The translations under genes and the position numbers were made by a program. Positions 18,339-27,684 of a DNA stretch of 64,000 nt are shown here, piece by piece. How positions within the stretch are numbered: the first letter of the stretch is position 1; each line of letters begins with the position of its first letter. Under the pieces are notes generated by a model. The model saw nothing but the letters and a program-made list of their open reading frames with translations. It was not told the DNA's origin and searched no databases. The DNA lies in the NCBI RefSeq assembly GCF_007744255.1, contig NZ_CP036267.1:5406001-5470000 (forward strand), written 5' to 3'. This stretch comes from Thalassoglobus polymorphus (GTDB taxonomy: Bacteria; Planctomycetota; Planctomycetia; Planctomycetales; Planctomycetaceae).

Positions 18339-19370
18339 TCAGTTACCCAGGTAGCGAGCGTATAACTGGCGGGCCTCTGCAAGATCTTCTGTCCCGCTGA
18401 TAATTGCGCGCCCGTTCTGGAAGATTGTAAACTCGTGGTCGGATTCATTCGGCTTGAAGATCAGTAGAAATGAATTGTTTTTGACTTCACCCGACTGCGA
18501 AAGCCTCTTCTCCAGTTCAGGAAATGTGAGCGACATTTTCGCTGGAGGCGAAAGTTGCACAGAGTTCCGTCCACAAAGCACTGTCGACTGTGAACCACTC
18601 TCTCCGCTCAACCAAACCCGATCTTTCCCTGAGCAGCAGGGGCACGACTTTGCTTCGTTCAGTTTGGAAACGTCCAGCTTCCTCATCGTCCCATCCCAGA
18701 CATCGACGATCGTCAGCGACCGTGAAATTAAATCTTTTTGCCCGGTCAGATATTTGATGGCGTCGACAACCTGCAACGACGAAACGACCTGAATTGCAGA
18801 GGCCAGCACTCCTGCGGTGTCGCACGTTTCAGCACTTCCCGGGTCAGGAATTTCCGGCATGAGACAACGCAAGCAGGGGGTCTCGCCCGGAATGATTGTC
18901 ATCACTTGCCCATGACTTCCAACGCATCCTGCATGGACCCAGGGCGTCCCCGTTTCGACAGAAGCATCGTTGATGAGAAAACGGATCTCGAAATTGTCCG
19001 TTCCATCGAGGATTAAGTCGACATCGCTGACGAATCCGAGAATGTTCTCAAACGTGACATCTGCGACATGCGGTTCGATGACGATTTCGCTGTTGATTGC
19101 TTCCAGTTTTCTGGTCGCAGCGACCACCTTTGGCAAACGTTGCCGAACATCGTCTTCATCAAAAAGAACTTGACGTTGTAGATTCGAAAGGTCAACGAAA
19201 TCTCGATCAACGATCCGCACAAACCCGAATCCAGCCCGGACAATCGTTTGCGCAATCACCGACCCGAGAGCACCGCAACCGATCAAGGCGACGCGACTAT
19301 TGAGTAGCGCTCGCTGACCTGCTTCACCAACTCCATCAAAGAGAATTTGCTTTCGATATCGTTCAATCAT
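18339..19370 (-). CDS. ThiF/MoeB/HesA-type E1-like adenylyltransferase
   Basis: A 343-residue E1-like activating enzyme that adenylates the C-terminus of a small sulfur-carrier protein (ThiS or MoaD type). The N-terminal RYRKQILFDGVG is the family hallmark. LIGCGALGS (about 29-37) binds ATP, NLQRQVLF and DGTDNFEIRFLIND follow, and the zinc-binding pairs are CLRC and CPCC. ETCDTAGVL near residue 182 contains the conserved Cys. A C-terminal extension of about 90 residues after the zinc site is shorter than a complete rhodanese domain and lacks an obvious CxxxxR loop. No thiS, thiG or moaD gene is adjacent, so the pathway (thiamine versus molybdopterin) cannot be decided. Confidence 0.88.
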   Translation of the reverse strand: MIERYRKQILFDGVGEAGQRALLNSRVALIGCGALGSVIAQTIVRAGFGFVRIVDRDFVDLSNLQRQVLFDEDDVRQRLPKVVAATRKLEAINSEIVIEPHVADVTFENILGFVSDVDLILDGTDNFEIRFLINDASVETGTPWVHAGCVGSHGQVMTIIPGETPCLRCLMPEIPDPGSAETCDTAGVLASAIQVVSSLQVVDAIKYLTGQKDLISRSLTIVDVWDGTMRKLDVSKLNEAKSCPCCSGKDRVWLSGESGSQSTVLCGRNSVQLSPPAKMSLTFPELEKRLSQSGEVKNNSFLLIFKPNESDHEFTIFQNGRAIISGTEDLAEARQLYARYLGN

Positions 19371-19587
19371 GGTCGCAACAATTTGCCGCTTGAGAATTCG
19401 TGAATTGAGGGTCTTCGTGGAGTCATAAAAGTGATCGACACAGGCACGAGAAACACAAAGGGATTCGAGTATATCGAATTCGCAAGTTCGAGGGAGACCT
19501 GCAAGATTGACTCACTGATTCTGACGATTGTGCTGACAATTTCGCACAGGCGGCGAATTCCCACTCGGTCGTTTTTCGTACGAGTCG

Positions 19588-21975
19588 TTACTCTCCCGGC
19601 TTGGGGGTCTCCAATGGCATCGATTGAATCCACTCGCGAATCAACTCGATCGATTCCGGATGCGAGATGTTCCGCCCCAGGTTGGGCATCCGAACTCCGG
19701 GTTCATCGGACTCCATGCGGTAAACTAAAATCGACTTATCCGGCTTGCCAGGAACGATATCATACATCCGCCCGCCTGAACCGCGTCCGGTCGCGGTAGG
19801 TGATTTCCAGACTCCGAATTTGGCAGGATCATTCTGAGAGAGACTTAAATCCAAGCCGGATGTTCGTGCGGTCCCAGTGGGGTGATGGCAATGAGCACAA
19901 TTCACATCCAACCATGCTCGTGCCCGGTCATTCAACGATCCAGTTGATGGATCGTCATAAACTGGCAACCGAGCAATCTGTTCCAGTTCCGGAGCATTCG
20001 AAAGTTGACCTGATTGCTTCCAGTGAGCCAACTGGTTCGCTCCGTGACGAAGTCCATGAAATGAACGGTTCATGTTTCTGGCAGTGGGACCAAGCGGGAC
20101 AAACTTTCCTTTTCGACTATGGCAGGTAATGCACTGATTAGCGTTCGGAATCTGGTATCGATTCGAAACTTTCGTGCCGTCAGCTTGAATCCAACTTACG
20201 TCGCGACTTCCGCCGCCCAAAGCAAGAAAGGCATCCGCTTGTTCGTCGTCCCAAATATAAGTGAACCCGTACCAGCCTGAATCCTCGTGAACTTCTATTC
20301 GGGTTTCCAGCAGACTTTGTTCTGATTCGGGGTCGCGAAGATCGTGCTGATAAGCAAACGTTTTGGCAATCACAGTTCCTACTGGAAACTCAAAAACTGA
20401 ATCTGGCTGGTACCGCATCGACTCACCTTCTGGTAATCGAATAAATCGATACTTCTCGGTGTCATCGGTAAACAACGGCGTATTGAGGTCATACAAAATG
20501 ACTCCGTCGACCGGTTCCTGTGAACGTCCATCTCCCTTGAATAATCCCCATTCGGAAAGTTTCTCAGGGGCATTTCGATACACGGAAACGGCTGGATTCC
20601 CGTTTGGTGAGGGAGCAGAAAGTGGCTGAAGCGTTACTTTTGGAATCGCAGGATGCATCCCGGTGTAGGCTGCAATGTCTCGATCAACCTCATACTTCCC
20701 AGAGAGAACATCCCTGAGACTGAGCTTGGCAACGTTTGCGTTTGCGAACGTGACCTCTCCGTTGTCAGCCAATTTCAAAGCAAGATTTGCGGGGAGTTTT
20801 CCGTCTTCTCCAAGTTTGGTTTCGTTAATAATTCCATCGTAGAAAACTTGAGGAAATGGAACCCCGACGACTGTCGAAAGCAGTTCACCGAAGACTCCAG
20901 AAGGTTTCTCTCCTCCGTTCACAATCTTGTTGTGATGTATCGAGATCCCTTCCGGGTACGGGTCGTATTTCGCATCTTTAATTGGTCGCTGAGTGATGTG
21001 GAAACTGAAGATCGAGATGCCGGTCGTCTGGTTGTCTGAAATTTCGTTGTCAAAGACTTCAACATGATCGGTCGCCATGATCATCAACCCGGTTCCTGTG
21101 GGAACAGTGGCGACCATATTTCCGGGAGGGGCAAAGTTGGGTGTATTGTTCTTGTAGATCTTGTTTTTGAAAACTCGCACGTGACCACCGTTGGTCAACT
21201 GAAGCCCCGGCAAATCGAACACCAGAATTCCGCCGGTATTGTTTGTGGCGATGTTCTCATAGACATCTGCTCGCAATGTGTTCTCAATTTCAATTCCAGC
21301 GACGTTCATTTCCGCTCGACAGCGACGAACGACAACATCTTCAGACTGCCCCACGTACACACCAGCATCCGAAGCAGCGATGGCGACACAATCCTCAATC
21401 AACACATTCCGACATTGAACGGGGTAGATTCCATAAGCCCCATTGTTTGCACTGGGACCATTGGTCCACTCCGTGCGAACACCTCGAAAGATCACTCCGT
21501 TTGCACCCAGAACCTTGATCGCATTTCCAACAGTGTTTTCGACAGCCAAGTCTTCAATGACAAACGCATCACCGGTCGCAACGAGTCCTTCGCTGCCAAC
21601 TTCCTGTCCTTGAAAAGAAAGGATCGTCTTGTCGATCCCTCGACCACGAAGAGTGAGATTATCGCAGGCGACGTCCAACTGGCTATTGATCTGGTACGTC
21701 CCCGCCTCAAGTTGAATCACATCACCGGGTACGGCATTGATCAAACAATTTTGCAGGTCGAACTGTGCAGTTTCGCCGGGTGAAATCGTGCAAGTTGAAG
21801 GGGCAAGAGGCTGTACTGGCTTGGCATCTTCTGGCTTGGCATCTTCTAGTTGCGCAGCTTCTGGTTGCGCAAAGGTTCCCGACTCCGAAACGAGGAGCCA
21901 CACTCCAGCAAGACTCACGATGGTGACGAACGTGGTCAGCGATTGAGCCCGAAGACTGACTTGGTTTGAACGCAT
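19588..21975 (-). CDS. Parallel beta-helix protein fused to SO_2930-type diheme cytochrome
   Basis: A 795-residue exported protein. The ATG at 21975 leads into a long signal sequence (cleavage near GTFAQ); upstream in-frame ATGs are possible. Residues about 60-400 are a right-handed parallel beta-helix with PbH1-like turns (GANGVIFRGV, RNVLIEDCVAI, DHVEVFDNEI). After about residue 470 comes a domain of the SO_2930 type ending in two CxxCH heme sites: CITCH (coding bases near 20119-20139) and CAHCH (near 19884-19898). MPNLGRN near the end could provide an axial Met. In other bacteria the beta-helix and the diheme protein are usually separate neighbours; here they are one polypeptide. It probably couples carbohydrate or surface binding to periplasmic electron transfer (inference). 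Confidence 0.85.
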   Translation of the reverse strand: MRSNQVSLRAQSLTTFVTIVSLAGVWLLVSESGTFAQPEAAQLEDAKPEDAKPVQPLAPSTCTISPGETAQFDLQNCLINAVPGDVIQLEAGTYQINSQLDVACDNLTLRGRGIDKTILSFQGQEVGSEGLVATGDAFVIEDLAVENTVGNAIKVLGANGVIFRGVRTEWTNGPSANNGAYGIYPVQCRNVLIEDCVAIAASDAGVYVGQSEDVVVRRCRAEMNVAGIEIENTLRADVYENIATNNTGGILVFDLPGLQLTNGGHVRVFKNKIYKNNTPNFAPPGNMVATVPTGTGLMIMATDHVEVFDNEISDNQTTGISIFSFHITQRPIKDAKYDPYPEGISIHHNKIVNGGEKPSGVFGELLSTVVGVPFPQVFYDGIINETKLGEDGKLPANLALKLADNGEVTFANANVAKLSLRDVLSGKYEVDRDIAAYTGMHPAIPKVTLQPLSAPSPNGNPAVSVYRNAPEKLSEWGLFKGDGRSQEPVDGVILYDLNTPLFTDDTEKYRFIRLPEGESMRYQPDSVFEFPVGTVIAKTFAYQHDLRDPESEQSLLETRIEVHEDSGWYGFTYIWDDEQADAFLALGGGSRDVSWIQADGTKVSNRYQIPNANQCITCHSRKGKFVPLGPTARNMNRSFHGLRHGANQLAHWKQSGQLSNAPELEQIARLPVYDDPSTGSLNDRARAWLDVNCAHCHHPTGTARTSGLDLSLSQNDPAKFGVWKSPTATGRGSGGRMYDIVPGKPDKSILVYRMESDEPGVRMPNLGRNISHPESIELIREWIQSMPLETPKPGE

Positions 21976-22206
21976 CTCGCTTACCCTGATCGATAACAAA
22001 GAAGAATCATTCATTTCCACGAGAAAAGAGGCGTACTTCTTTCCAGATGCGCAAACAAGCATCGCTCCCAAAGAACCGCCAGCCTGAATTCGTTTTACGA
22101 ATCGAGAGGATTCACGATTCGCTCCTGTCAGCCGGTCCCCGCATTCAGCTTGAACCGCCCCGCAACTGTACGTGATCCCAAGTTTTACGTAATCCCAAGC
22201 TGTAGG

Positions 22207-23904
22207 TTACCCCAACAATGCCGGCCCCAGCAAACCGGGAAGCTTGAAAACAGAAGGCTGACAGTACAAATCAACGAGTTTCCAGGCGATTTGTTCGGAA
22301 TGGTTATGAGAAGAAAACCAAACAGGCTTGGGGAAATTACACAGAGGTCCGCGGAAGACCGTCTTTTCAAACTGATCGAGGAAATACAGATTGTGGACGC
22401 TGCCGATCCCACTTTGGACATCGTACAGGTCGTTTTCGCAAGATGCCCCCCAAGGTGGAGTCATCAAGGCATAAACTAAACCCGCCCATTGATTAATACA
22501 GACACTCCCATAGTTGAGCCGCGAGATGGCGTCTTCAATTTGAGCGGGGTTCTGTTTCTGAAACTGATCTGTCACGGTGATGGAGGCAGCTAGTGTCCCG
22601 AAGAGTTCTTCATTGCAGAACACGACAGCCTGATCCAGAAACTGTTCAGGTGTTTCAGCATCGAGTTGAACTTCAACACAAACAGGTGCAAAAGTTTCAT
22701 CAATGAAGAATTGTGGCATTTCCTCTGGGTGAACATTCTCCAGAATTTTCCAGGGGAGAGTCCCTTCCTCATCTACGATCGCAGGTTCACCTGTGAATCG
22801 CTCCAACCGATCCAAAGTTCCCGGATAATAAGGAACTCGACTCGGTATTTTCGCAAGCGTCTCTTTGAGAATTCCGAGGAACTCTTCACGCTGTGCCCAA
22901 TTCTTCGACGTGACAATCACTCGTGTTGTAATACAGTTGAATGCAGCGTTGTTTGTGAGGGAAGCAGCAAGGTTTCCCGCTTGAAATTGCAGTTCTTTCC
23001 GAGAGTATTTGCCCGGGATAATCATCCACGGAGTGACATTCCCGAGTTCGCTCGTAATGTCTTTCTTCAGCGCCGGATCACTTTCTTCCTGCCGCTTTTG
23101 TCTCTCCTCAGGTGTGGCGCCCCACACAATTTGATCGTGCGTATGATGCGATCCCGTAATATGAACATGCTGAACATCGCCATGTTCGACAGCGTACTTA
23201 CCCGCCTCTGCATCACCACAAAAAATTCGCAACCAACCGCGTTCAATCACCGGAGCCAGAATCTTTGAGTACACATCAAATAAATAGTCGTTGACAGGAT
23301 TCAATTTCAATAAGACGAGATGTCCCTCTTGAAACAACTTGGAGAGAGAGTCGGTAAGTGGAATCGACGCAACATTCCCGGCCCCCAAAACAAGAGAGAT
23401 CGGGGCTGGCTGTTCCGAAGTACCAAGAAGAGGTTCGAGAAGGTCTCCATGAAGAGACTCCTCGTCAACGCCCGGCTTCATCCAGACCTCTGCGGTGAGC
23501 CCCAGGTAGGCAATCGAATCAAAAATCCCATTTGCGGGAAACACCGGAACCTTCAAGCGTCCATCCCGAAGTTTGGAAATTTTCCCGGGGAGTCGTGGCT
23601 TCCCATGAGTTTCGATCGCTGTCAACGATTGTAGCAACAGCGTCAAATAACGCGCGGTGCTCATGGGTCCAGAGAGCACCTCCTCACTTCGCTGCGAGGA
23701 GGTTGTCAGCGATTTCGCGCGACTGCACAGTTCAATCCACTCCGGAGAATTGATGAGGAGTGCATTACGAATTTCATTGATCGCAGATTTTTTTTCCGCA
23801 ATAGAAACACGAGAAAATCCCGCAGAGCTTTCCCGTAATGCAGACAAAAAGACATCTATCTCATGGGATTGAGCGTTCTGCAGGTCAACGGCAGACGTAG
23901 ACAA
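22207..23904 (-). CDS. Aldehyde dehydrogenase superfamily protein
   Basis: A 565-residue NAD(P)-dependent aldehyde dehydrogenase-like enzyme. The start is taken as TTG at 23904 because AGGAGG sits 7 bp upstream; a longer frame from GTG at 24012 has no ribosome site and an unlikely N-terminus. Fold landmarks are LGAGNVASIPLTDSL (nucleotide region), HITGSHHTHD, TSELGNVTPW (general-base Glu) and NNAAFNCITTRV with catalytic Cys324. It is longer than the usual 480-500 residues and diverges from the well-known subfamilies, so the substrate is not assigned. It is divergent from a MarR gene about 675 bp away, which could regulate it. Confidence 0.85.
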   Translation of the reverse strand: MSTSAVDLQNAQSHEIDVFLSALRESSAGFSRVSIAEKKSAINEIRNALLINSPEWIELCSRAKSLTTSSQRSEEVLSGPMSTARYLTLLLQSLTAIETHGKPRLPGKISKLRDGRLKVPVFPANGIFDSIAYLGLTAEVWMKPGVDEESLHGDLLEPLLGTSEQPAPISLVLGAGNVASIPLTDSLSKLFQEGHLVLLKLNPVNDYLFDVYSKILAPVIERGWLRIFCGDAEAGKYAVEHGDVQHVHITGSHHTHDQIVWGATPEERQKRQEESDPALKKDITSELGNVTPWMIIPGKYSRKELQFQAGNLAASLTNNAAFNCITTRVIVTSKNWAQREEFLGILKETLAKIPSRVPYYPGTLDRLERFTGEPAIVDEEGTLPWKILENVHPEEMPQFFIDETFAPVCVEVQLDAETPEQFLDQAVVFCNEELFGTLAASITVTDQFQKQNPAQIEDAISRLNYGSVCINQWAGLVYALMTPPWGASCENDLYDVQSGIGSVHNLYFLDQFEKTVFRGPLCNFPKPVWFSSHNHSEQIAWKLVDLYCQPSVFKLPGLLGPALLG

Positions 23905-24127
23905 AGTAGACCTCCTGGAACTCAGTAGCGGGAAGACTTTCGAATTCGTAGAACCGCCACCAAACGAGCTATTGACTTCTTTGGCGCGAATACGAAAGTT
24001 CGTTGCAATCACAACGGTGGCTACTACTTAGATAGTAGTCTGCCCACCGAATGGAGGCAAATCGCCGGAACCCTTTTTCACCCTCTTCGTTCCCCTCTCT
24101 CAACAACAGCCAACGCGCAAGAGCTCG

Positions 24128-24325
24128 TCAATACGAAAAGACTGGACGATTCTTATTCGCCACGGTGCAAAAGGTCATTTGACGAAACAGACCGCGACCA
24201 CCAGTCAGAACCACTTTCTTCGTGGCCTCGACAAACCTCACATCAACAAACTCCACTGAGTCCATTCGTCTAAAATACTGCAGAATCTTCTCATTTTGAT
24301 CACTCTCGATTCTTTCTGAGATCAT
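24128..24325 (-). CDS. Possible small protein, BON-like
   Basis: A 65-residue open frame in the gap between the aldehyde dehydrogenase and MarR genes. The helix ILQYFRRM followed by VEFVDVRFVEATKKVVLTGG and a second helix recalls a single BON domain (helix, V-x-V strand, V-x-L-x-G strand, helix). There is no clear ribosome site before the ATG, and no signal peptide, so it may be spurious or a gene remnant. Confidence 0.35.
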   Translation of the reverse strand: MISERIESDQNEKILQYFRRMDSVEFVDVRFVEATKKVVLTGGRGLFRQMTFCTVANKNRPVFSY

Positions 24326-24405
24326 ATCGATTTACATTTGCGTTTCCCCGACACGACCATCAAGATACCTGCGGAAATGAAGGTCAGGAGTGCAGAAAAC
24401 TCCTG

Positions 24406-24487
24406 GAACTGAGCCTGAAGCCTGAAATTGTTCTCTCACACCATGAGAAAAGCAGCGATTCCAAAGGCTTTCGGACTGGTTCTAAAT
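24406..24487. repeat. Family-2 dispersed repeat, copy A
   Basis: About 80 bp, beginning GAACTGAGCCTGAAG and ending TTTCGGACTGGTTCTAA, roughly 80% identical by eye to the copy at 29411-29491. A central TCTCA/TGAGA stem is kept although the loop sequence differs between copies. It lies between the possible BON-like ORF and the MarR gene. Nothing else is recognisable in this gap. Confidence 0.65.
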
Positions 24488-24578
24488 CTTTCAAATCATC
24501 GATGATCGGCAGAGTGGGAAAATTCGTAAAGACTCTGTCGAACATCGAGTTCATAAATCATTTCAGTTGGGCGGCCAA

Positions 24579-25031
24579 GTGAAATCAGACAACCTAGACC
24601 ATCTTCTGGACTATTGGATTCTACTCGTTGGCAAAGAGTTGGAACGGATCGGCAACATCGCCTTAGAGCCTCTCGGGGTCACGTACAGGCAAGCTCAGGT
24701 GATAGGAGCTTTAACCGTCTTTGGCGAGATGTCGCAAACCAAACTCGCAGAGCGAGTTCAAGTGGAACCATCGAGCGTGGTCCGGCTTGTCGATCGAATG
24801 GAGCGAGATGGCTGGATCACCCGCCAACCGAGTCTGACAGATCGACGAGTGAAGTTGCTGCAACTGACCGATCAAGTCAAGCCGATCTGGACGGAAGTTG
24901 TGAAAGCAGGCATGGTGACCCGAGAACGTGCAGTCAAAGGGATCTCTCAAGCACGACTCAACGAACTGAATAAAACGTTGTCAGACATTTACAACAACTT
25001 GGCTGAGGACGACGGATCAGGTTTGCCATAA
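24579..25031 (+). CDS. MarR-family transcriptional regulator
   Basis: A winged helix-turn-helix repressor of about 150 residues. Helical dimerisation segments flank a central domain with YRQAQVIGAL, MSQTKLAERVQVEPSSVVRLVDRMERDGWI (recognition helix and wing entry) and the family signature TDRRVKLLQLT. The GTG at 24579 is used; a TTG at 24567 would add four residues, and neither has a strong ribosome site. It is divergent from the aldehyde dehydrogenase gene, a common arrangement for autoregulated MarR repressors responding to phenolic or aldehyde-like ligands. That link is inferred from position only. Confidence 0.88.
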   Translation: MKSDNLDHLLDYWILLVGKELERIGNIALEPLGVTYRQAQVIGALTVFGEMSQTKLAERVQVEPSSVVRLVDRMERDGWITRQPSLTDRRVKLLQLTDQVKPIWTEVVKAGMVTRERAVKGISQARLNELNKTLSDIYNNLAEDDGSGLP

Positions 25032-25689
25032 TCACGATTCGTGCAACTTTTCCTGTCCAGTGACTGCACTGCCTGTACGACTGTCTCCGATTTTAAGCCG
25101 GGCTCACTCTAGAACAATTTCGTGTTTCTTGTGTCCGTGAAGAGCGATTTTCATCTGATGAATCACTGATTTCCACGCGACTGTTCGCGTACATCTTTTT
25201 CAAATCTGCATTCGATCATTTGCAAAGATTTTGATGCCCGCTTGTGGTGCCCGTCAGCCTCACTATTCTCAGTCTTCGAGAAAGCAAACTTAAGGTTCAG
25301 GGTCAGTCCTCAAGCATCTTTCGAATTTCTGTTCAGTCTTCTGATGAGTCCTGATGATCCCCCCGATGACTCAATGACTGACTACCAAAGATGCAGCGAG
25401 GTGACTGCAGACCAACCGTGAACAGGTTCTTAGTAAGTTTTGTGTCCGTGATGAATGGATTTCGTTGGGAAAGCACTGGACTCCTTGACACGGGACGCGA
25501 ATATAATTCTGAAAAGAGCTTTCATTGAATATGTTTGACTTCAAAAAACAACGCATGTAGATTGGTAAATAAGGTTTCACCAAGTTCTCAGCACTTCAAA
25601 GAGAGTCACGTGTTCAGGTTTCGCTTGAACTCGTGAACACGGGTCTTCAATTCACATAATCGACTGATTTAAAATTTAAGGATACTACT
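25032..25689. other. 658-bp intergenic region, no gene seen
   Basis: There is no credible ORF or RNA gene. TGTCCGTGA occurs twice (near 25131 and 25443), faintly like the family-1 repeats, but the match is too short to call. The last 30 bp are A/T-rich and end in AAGGA, the ribosome site of the FHA gene. Confidence 0.4.
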
Positions 25690-26160
25690 ATGTTGGGCGA
25701 ACTGATTCCCGTTGGCGGCGGGGACAGCATTCCGCTACTTGAACCGAGACTGATGATCGGGCGTCGGAGCAGCTGTGAGATTGTCCTCGCATACCCAAAT
25801 GTCTCTTCACAACATTGTGAACTGACGTATATCGATGGCTACTGGCAAATTCGTGACATGGGCAGCCGCAACGGCATTAAAGTCAACGGAGAACGTCATG
25901 ATCAGAAGTGGCTTCACCCCGGAGATGGAATTTCGATTGCCAAACACCACTTCGAAATTTCCTACGAGCCAGTCGGAACCGCTCCTCCTGAAGAAGAGAA
26001 CCCCTTCGAAATGGGCCTGTTAGAGAAAGCCGGGCTGCAAAAACAGGAAGCAGAACGACGACGAGCGACGCCTCCTCCTGCCTCCGCCAAACCTGTTAAA
26101 AAACAATCCTTCAGTGCTGAAGAAGACGAAGCGATGGACTGGCTCATGGGAGAAGACTAG
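25690..26160 (+). CDS. FHA-domain protein
   Basis: A 156-residue cytoplasmic protein with one forkhead-associated domain (residues about 1-95), which binds phosphothreonine peptides. The motif series is complete: GRRSSCEIVL, SSQHCEL, and DMGSRNGIKVNG. A Pro/Ala/Lys-rich linker ends in an acidic stretch, DEAMDWLMGED. AAGGA lies about 9 bp before the ATG. It probably reads out Ser/Thr kinase signalling; no kinase is adjacent. Its TAG stop is formed by the first bases of a family-1 repeat. Co-transcription with rsgA (about 195 bp downstream) is possible but interrupted by that repeat and a hairpin. Confidence 0.9.
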   Translation: MLGELIPVGGGDSIPLLEPRLMIGRRSSCEIVLAYPNVSSQHCELTYIDGYWQIRDMGSRNGIKVNGERHDQKWLHPGDGISIAKHHFEISYEPVGTAPPEEENPFEMGLLEKAGLQKQEAERRRATPPPASAKPVKKQSFSAEEDEAMDWLMGED

Positions 26161-26250
26161 AGCAGTTTGCTCTGCCATGTGCCTGTGCAGAACGTGTCTC
26201 ATGATTAAAATTGCTGTCTCGACGAAGCAGAACACGAGACCAATACGAAT
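26159..26250. repeat. Family-1 dispersed intergenic repeat, copy 3
   Basis: Begins AGAGCAGTTTGCTCTGCC, overlapping the TAG stop of the FHA gene, and continues with blocks shared with the 17559 copy (GTGCCTGTGCAGAACG, TAAAATTGCTGT, CGAAGCAGA). The right end is degenerate (CAATACGAATAG). Confidence 0.75.
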
Positions 26251-26260
26251 AGCGTTCGTA

Positions 26261-26282
26261 GCACGGGACCATTGTCCCGTGC
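26261..26282. other. Perfect hairpin GCACGGGAC/GTCCCGTGC
   Basis: A 9-bp perfect stem (26261-26269 with 26274-26282) with a CATT loop, extended imperfectly by TTCG/CGAA outside. There is no T-run, so it is not a classical terminator. It lies between the FHA gene's 3' repeat and rsgA and may act as an RNA stem that separates the two transcripts. Confidence 0.55.
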
Positions 26283-26354
26283 AAGCTGCGAATCTGGCGA
26301 TACCCAAGAGTGTCCCTAAACATATGCACAAAGCCGAAAACAAAGATTGAGCCT

Positions 26355-27530
26355 GTGGCGAAAAAGAAAAAGAAGAAAAAATCGGCTCGAAAAGTTCGCG
26401 TTCAATTTAAAAAGAATCGTCAATCCCGGACTCGTTTTCAGGATCTCACTAAGCAATCTCACGAAAACCAGGAACAGATCGAAGATCTGGAAACCGGTGA
26501 ACGGCTTTCCGGCAAAGGTCGGCTTTCTCGATACCGAACGGTCATTGCCGATGACGACGGACGAACTGTTGATGAAAGCACTTGTCTGAAAGGACGAGTT
26601 CTGCGCTCAATTGGTGCAAACAGCATTTCCGTTCAATTGCAAGACGGTCGAAAACTTATGTGTTCTGTCCGCCAGGTACTCCGGACCATGGCGCGTGATG
26701 GCCGAAATGCAGTTGTTGCAGGCGACCATGTTTTACTTACCCCGCTGAGTGAAACAGACGGAGTGATCGAACGAGTCGAGCCCCGCTTCGGAACGCTCAC
26801 TCGAATCAGTCGTGGCGAAGCACATGTGATCGTGGCGAATGTTGATCAAGCTGTCATTGTCGCCTCAGTCAATGAGCCTGTCCTCAAACCGGGTTTGATC
26901 GACCGCTTCCTGTGCAGCACAGAAAAGGGGGACATTCGCGGGATCATTTGCCTCAACAAAATGGACCTTGGAGATCGCGTCCGCCTGCAAAAAATCGCGG
27001 GTATTTACTCTCGCCTGGGCTATCAGGTGTTGATGACGAACGCACTGACGGGAGAAGGAATCGACGAGTTGAAACGCCTGCTGCTCGAAAAAGAAACGGT
27101 CTTCACCGGTCAGAGTGGAGTCGGAAAATCCTCGTTACTCAATGCAGTTCAGCCGAAACTCGGTCAGCTCACCAGTTCCGTAAGCGGCGATTCACACAAA
27201 GGTCGCCACACGACACGCGTCACCGAACTGATTCCGCTCGATGGAGGGGGATGGGTTGTTGACACGCCGGGCATCCGTCAGCTTCAACTTTGGGATGTTC
27301 AAACAGAAGAAATAGAAGGGCTGTTTATTGAATTCCGCCCCTTCGTCACTCGCTGTCGATTTCCAAACTGTTCCCACACTCACGAAACCAACTGCGATGT
27401 GAAGTCGGCAGTCGAAGCGGGACTCATTGCTCCACTACGATACCAAAGCTTTCTGCGGATGGTCCTCAACGAAAACAAGCACCAGCGCACACCCTCCACT
27501 CAACAAGTGAACGAAGACGAGTTCTTCTAA
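26355..27530 (+). CDS. rsgA: Ribosome small-subunit GTPase RsgA
   Basis: A circularly permuted GTPase that checks 30S subunit maturation in the cytoplasm. Order of motifs: OB-fold region, G4 NKMD near residue 200, G1 GQSGVGKSS near 251, G3 DTPG near 302, then the zinc knuckle CRFPNCSHTHETNC near 333-347. The permutation (G4 before G1) is diagnostic. The start is taken as GTG at 26355, giving 391 residues and a strongly basic N-terminus (AKKKKKKKS, probably rRNA-contacting). A GTG at 26310 would add 15 residues. The long basic leader (about 100 residues before the OB domain) exceeds the usual length. The TAA stop merges with a family-1 repeat. Confidence 0.95.
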   Translation: MAKKKKKKKSARKVRVQFKKNRQSRTRFQDLTKQSHENQEQIEDLETGERLSGKGRLSRYRTVIADDDGRTVDESTCLKGRVLRSIGANSISVQLQDGRKLMCSVRQVLRTMARDGRNAVVAGDHVLLTPLSETDGVIERVEPRFGTLTRISRGEAHVIVANVDQAVIVASVNEPVLKPGLIDRFLCSTEKGDIRGIICLNKMDLGDRVRLQKIAGIYSRLGYQVLMTNALTGEGIDELKRLLLEKETVFTGQSGVGKSSLLNAVQPKLGQLTSSVSGDSHKGRHTTRVTELIPLDGGGWVVDTPGIRQLQLWDVQTEEIEGLFIEFRPFVTRCRFPNCSHTHETNCDVKSAVEAGLIAPLRYQSFLRMVLNENKHQRTPSTQQVNEDEFF

Positions 27531-27661
27531 AGCATCTCCAATGCTTCTCTTGTCCGTGAAGTACGTTTTCACAAGCCCATACGCTGATGCCACGAGGCAG
27601 TACTGTTAAGACGGATTTTAGATTTGCTCTTGAAGCAGTTTGTTCTACCGTGTACCCGTGG
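27529..27661. repeat. Family-1 dispersed intergenic repeats, copy 4 (compound)
   Basis: Starts AAAGCATCTCC inside the rsgA stop codon and shares with the 41009 copy the block TTTTCACAAGCCCATA, then GATGCCACGAGGCAG. A second, partial unit follows (27632-27661) with AAGCAGTTTGTTCTACCG and GTGTACCCGTGG. So this 154-bp gap before the next gene is essentially repeat sequence. Confidence 0.65.
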
Positions 27662-27684
27662 ACACAAAAAAGAGCGAACATTTT

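Noticed and set aside
23905-24012. N-terminal extension of the aldehyde dehydrogenase
   Set aside because: AGGAGG lies just before the TTG at 23904, and there is no ribosome site before the GTG at 24012.
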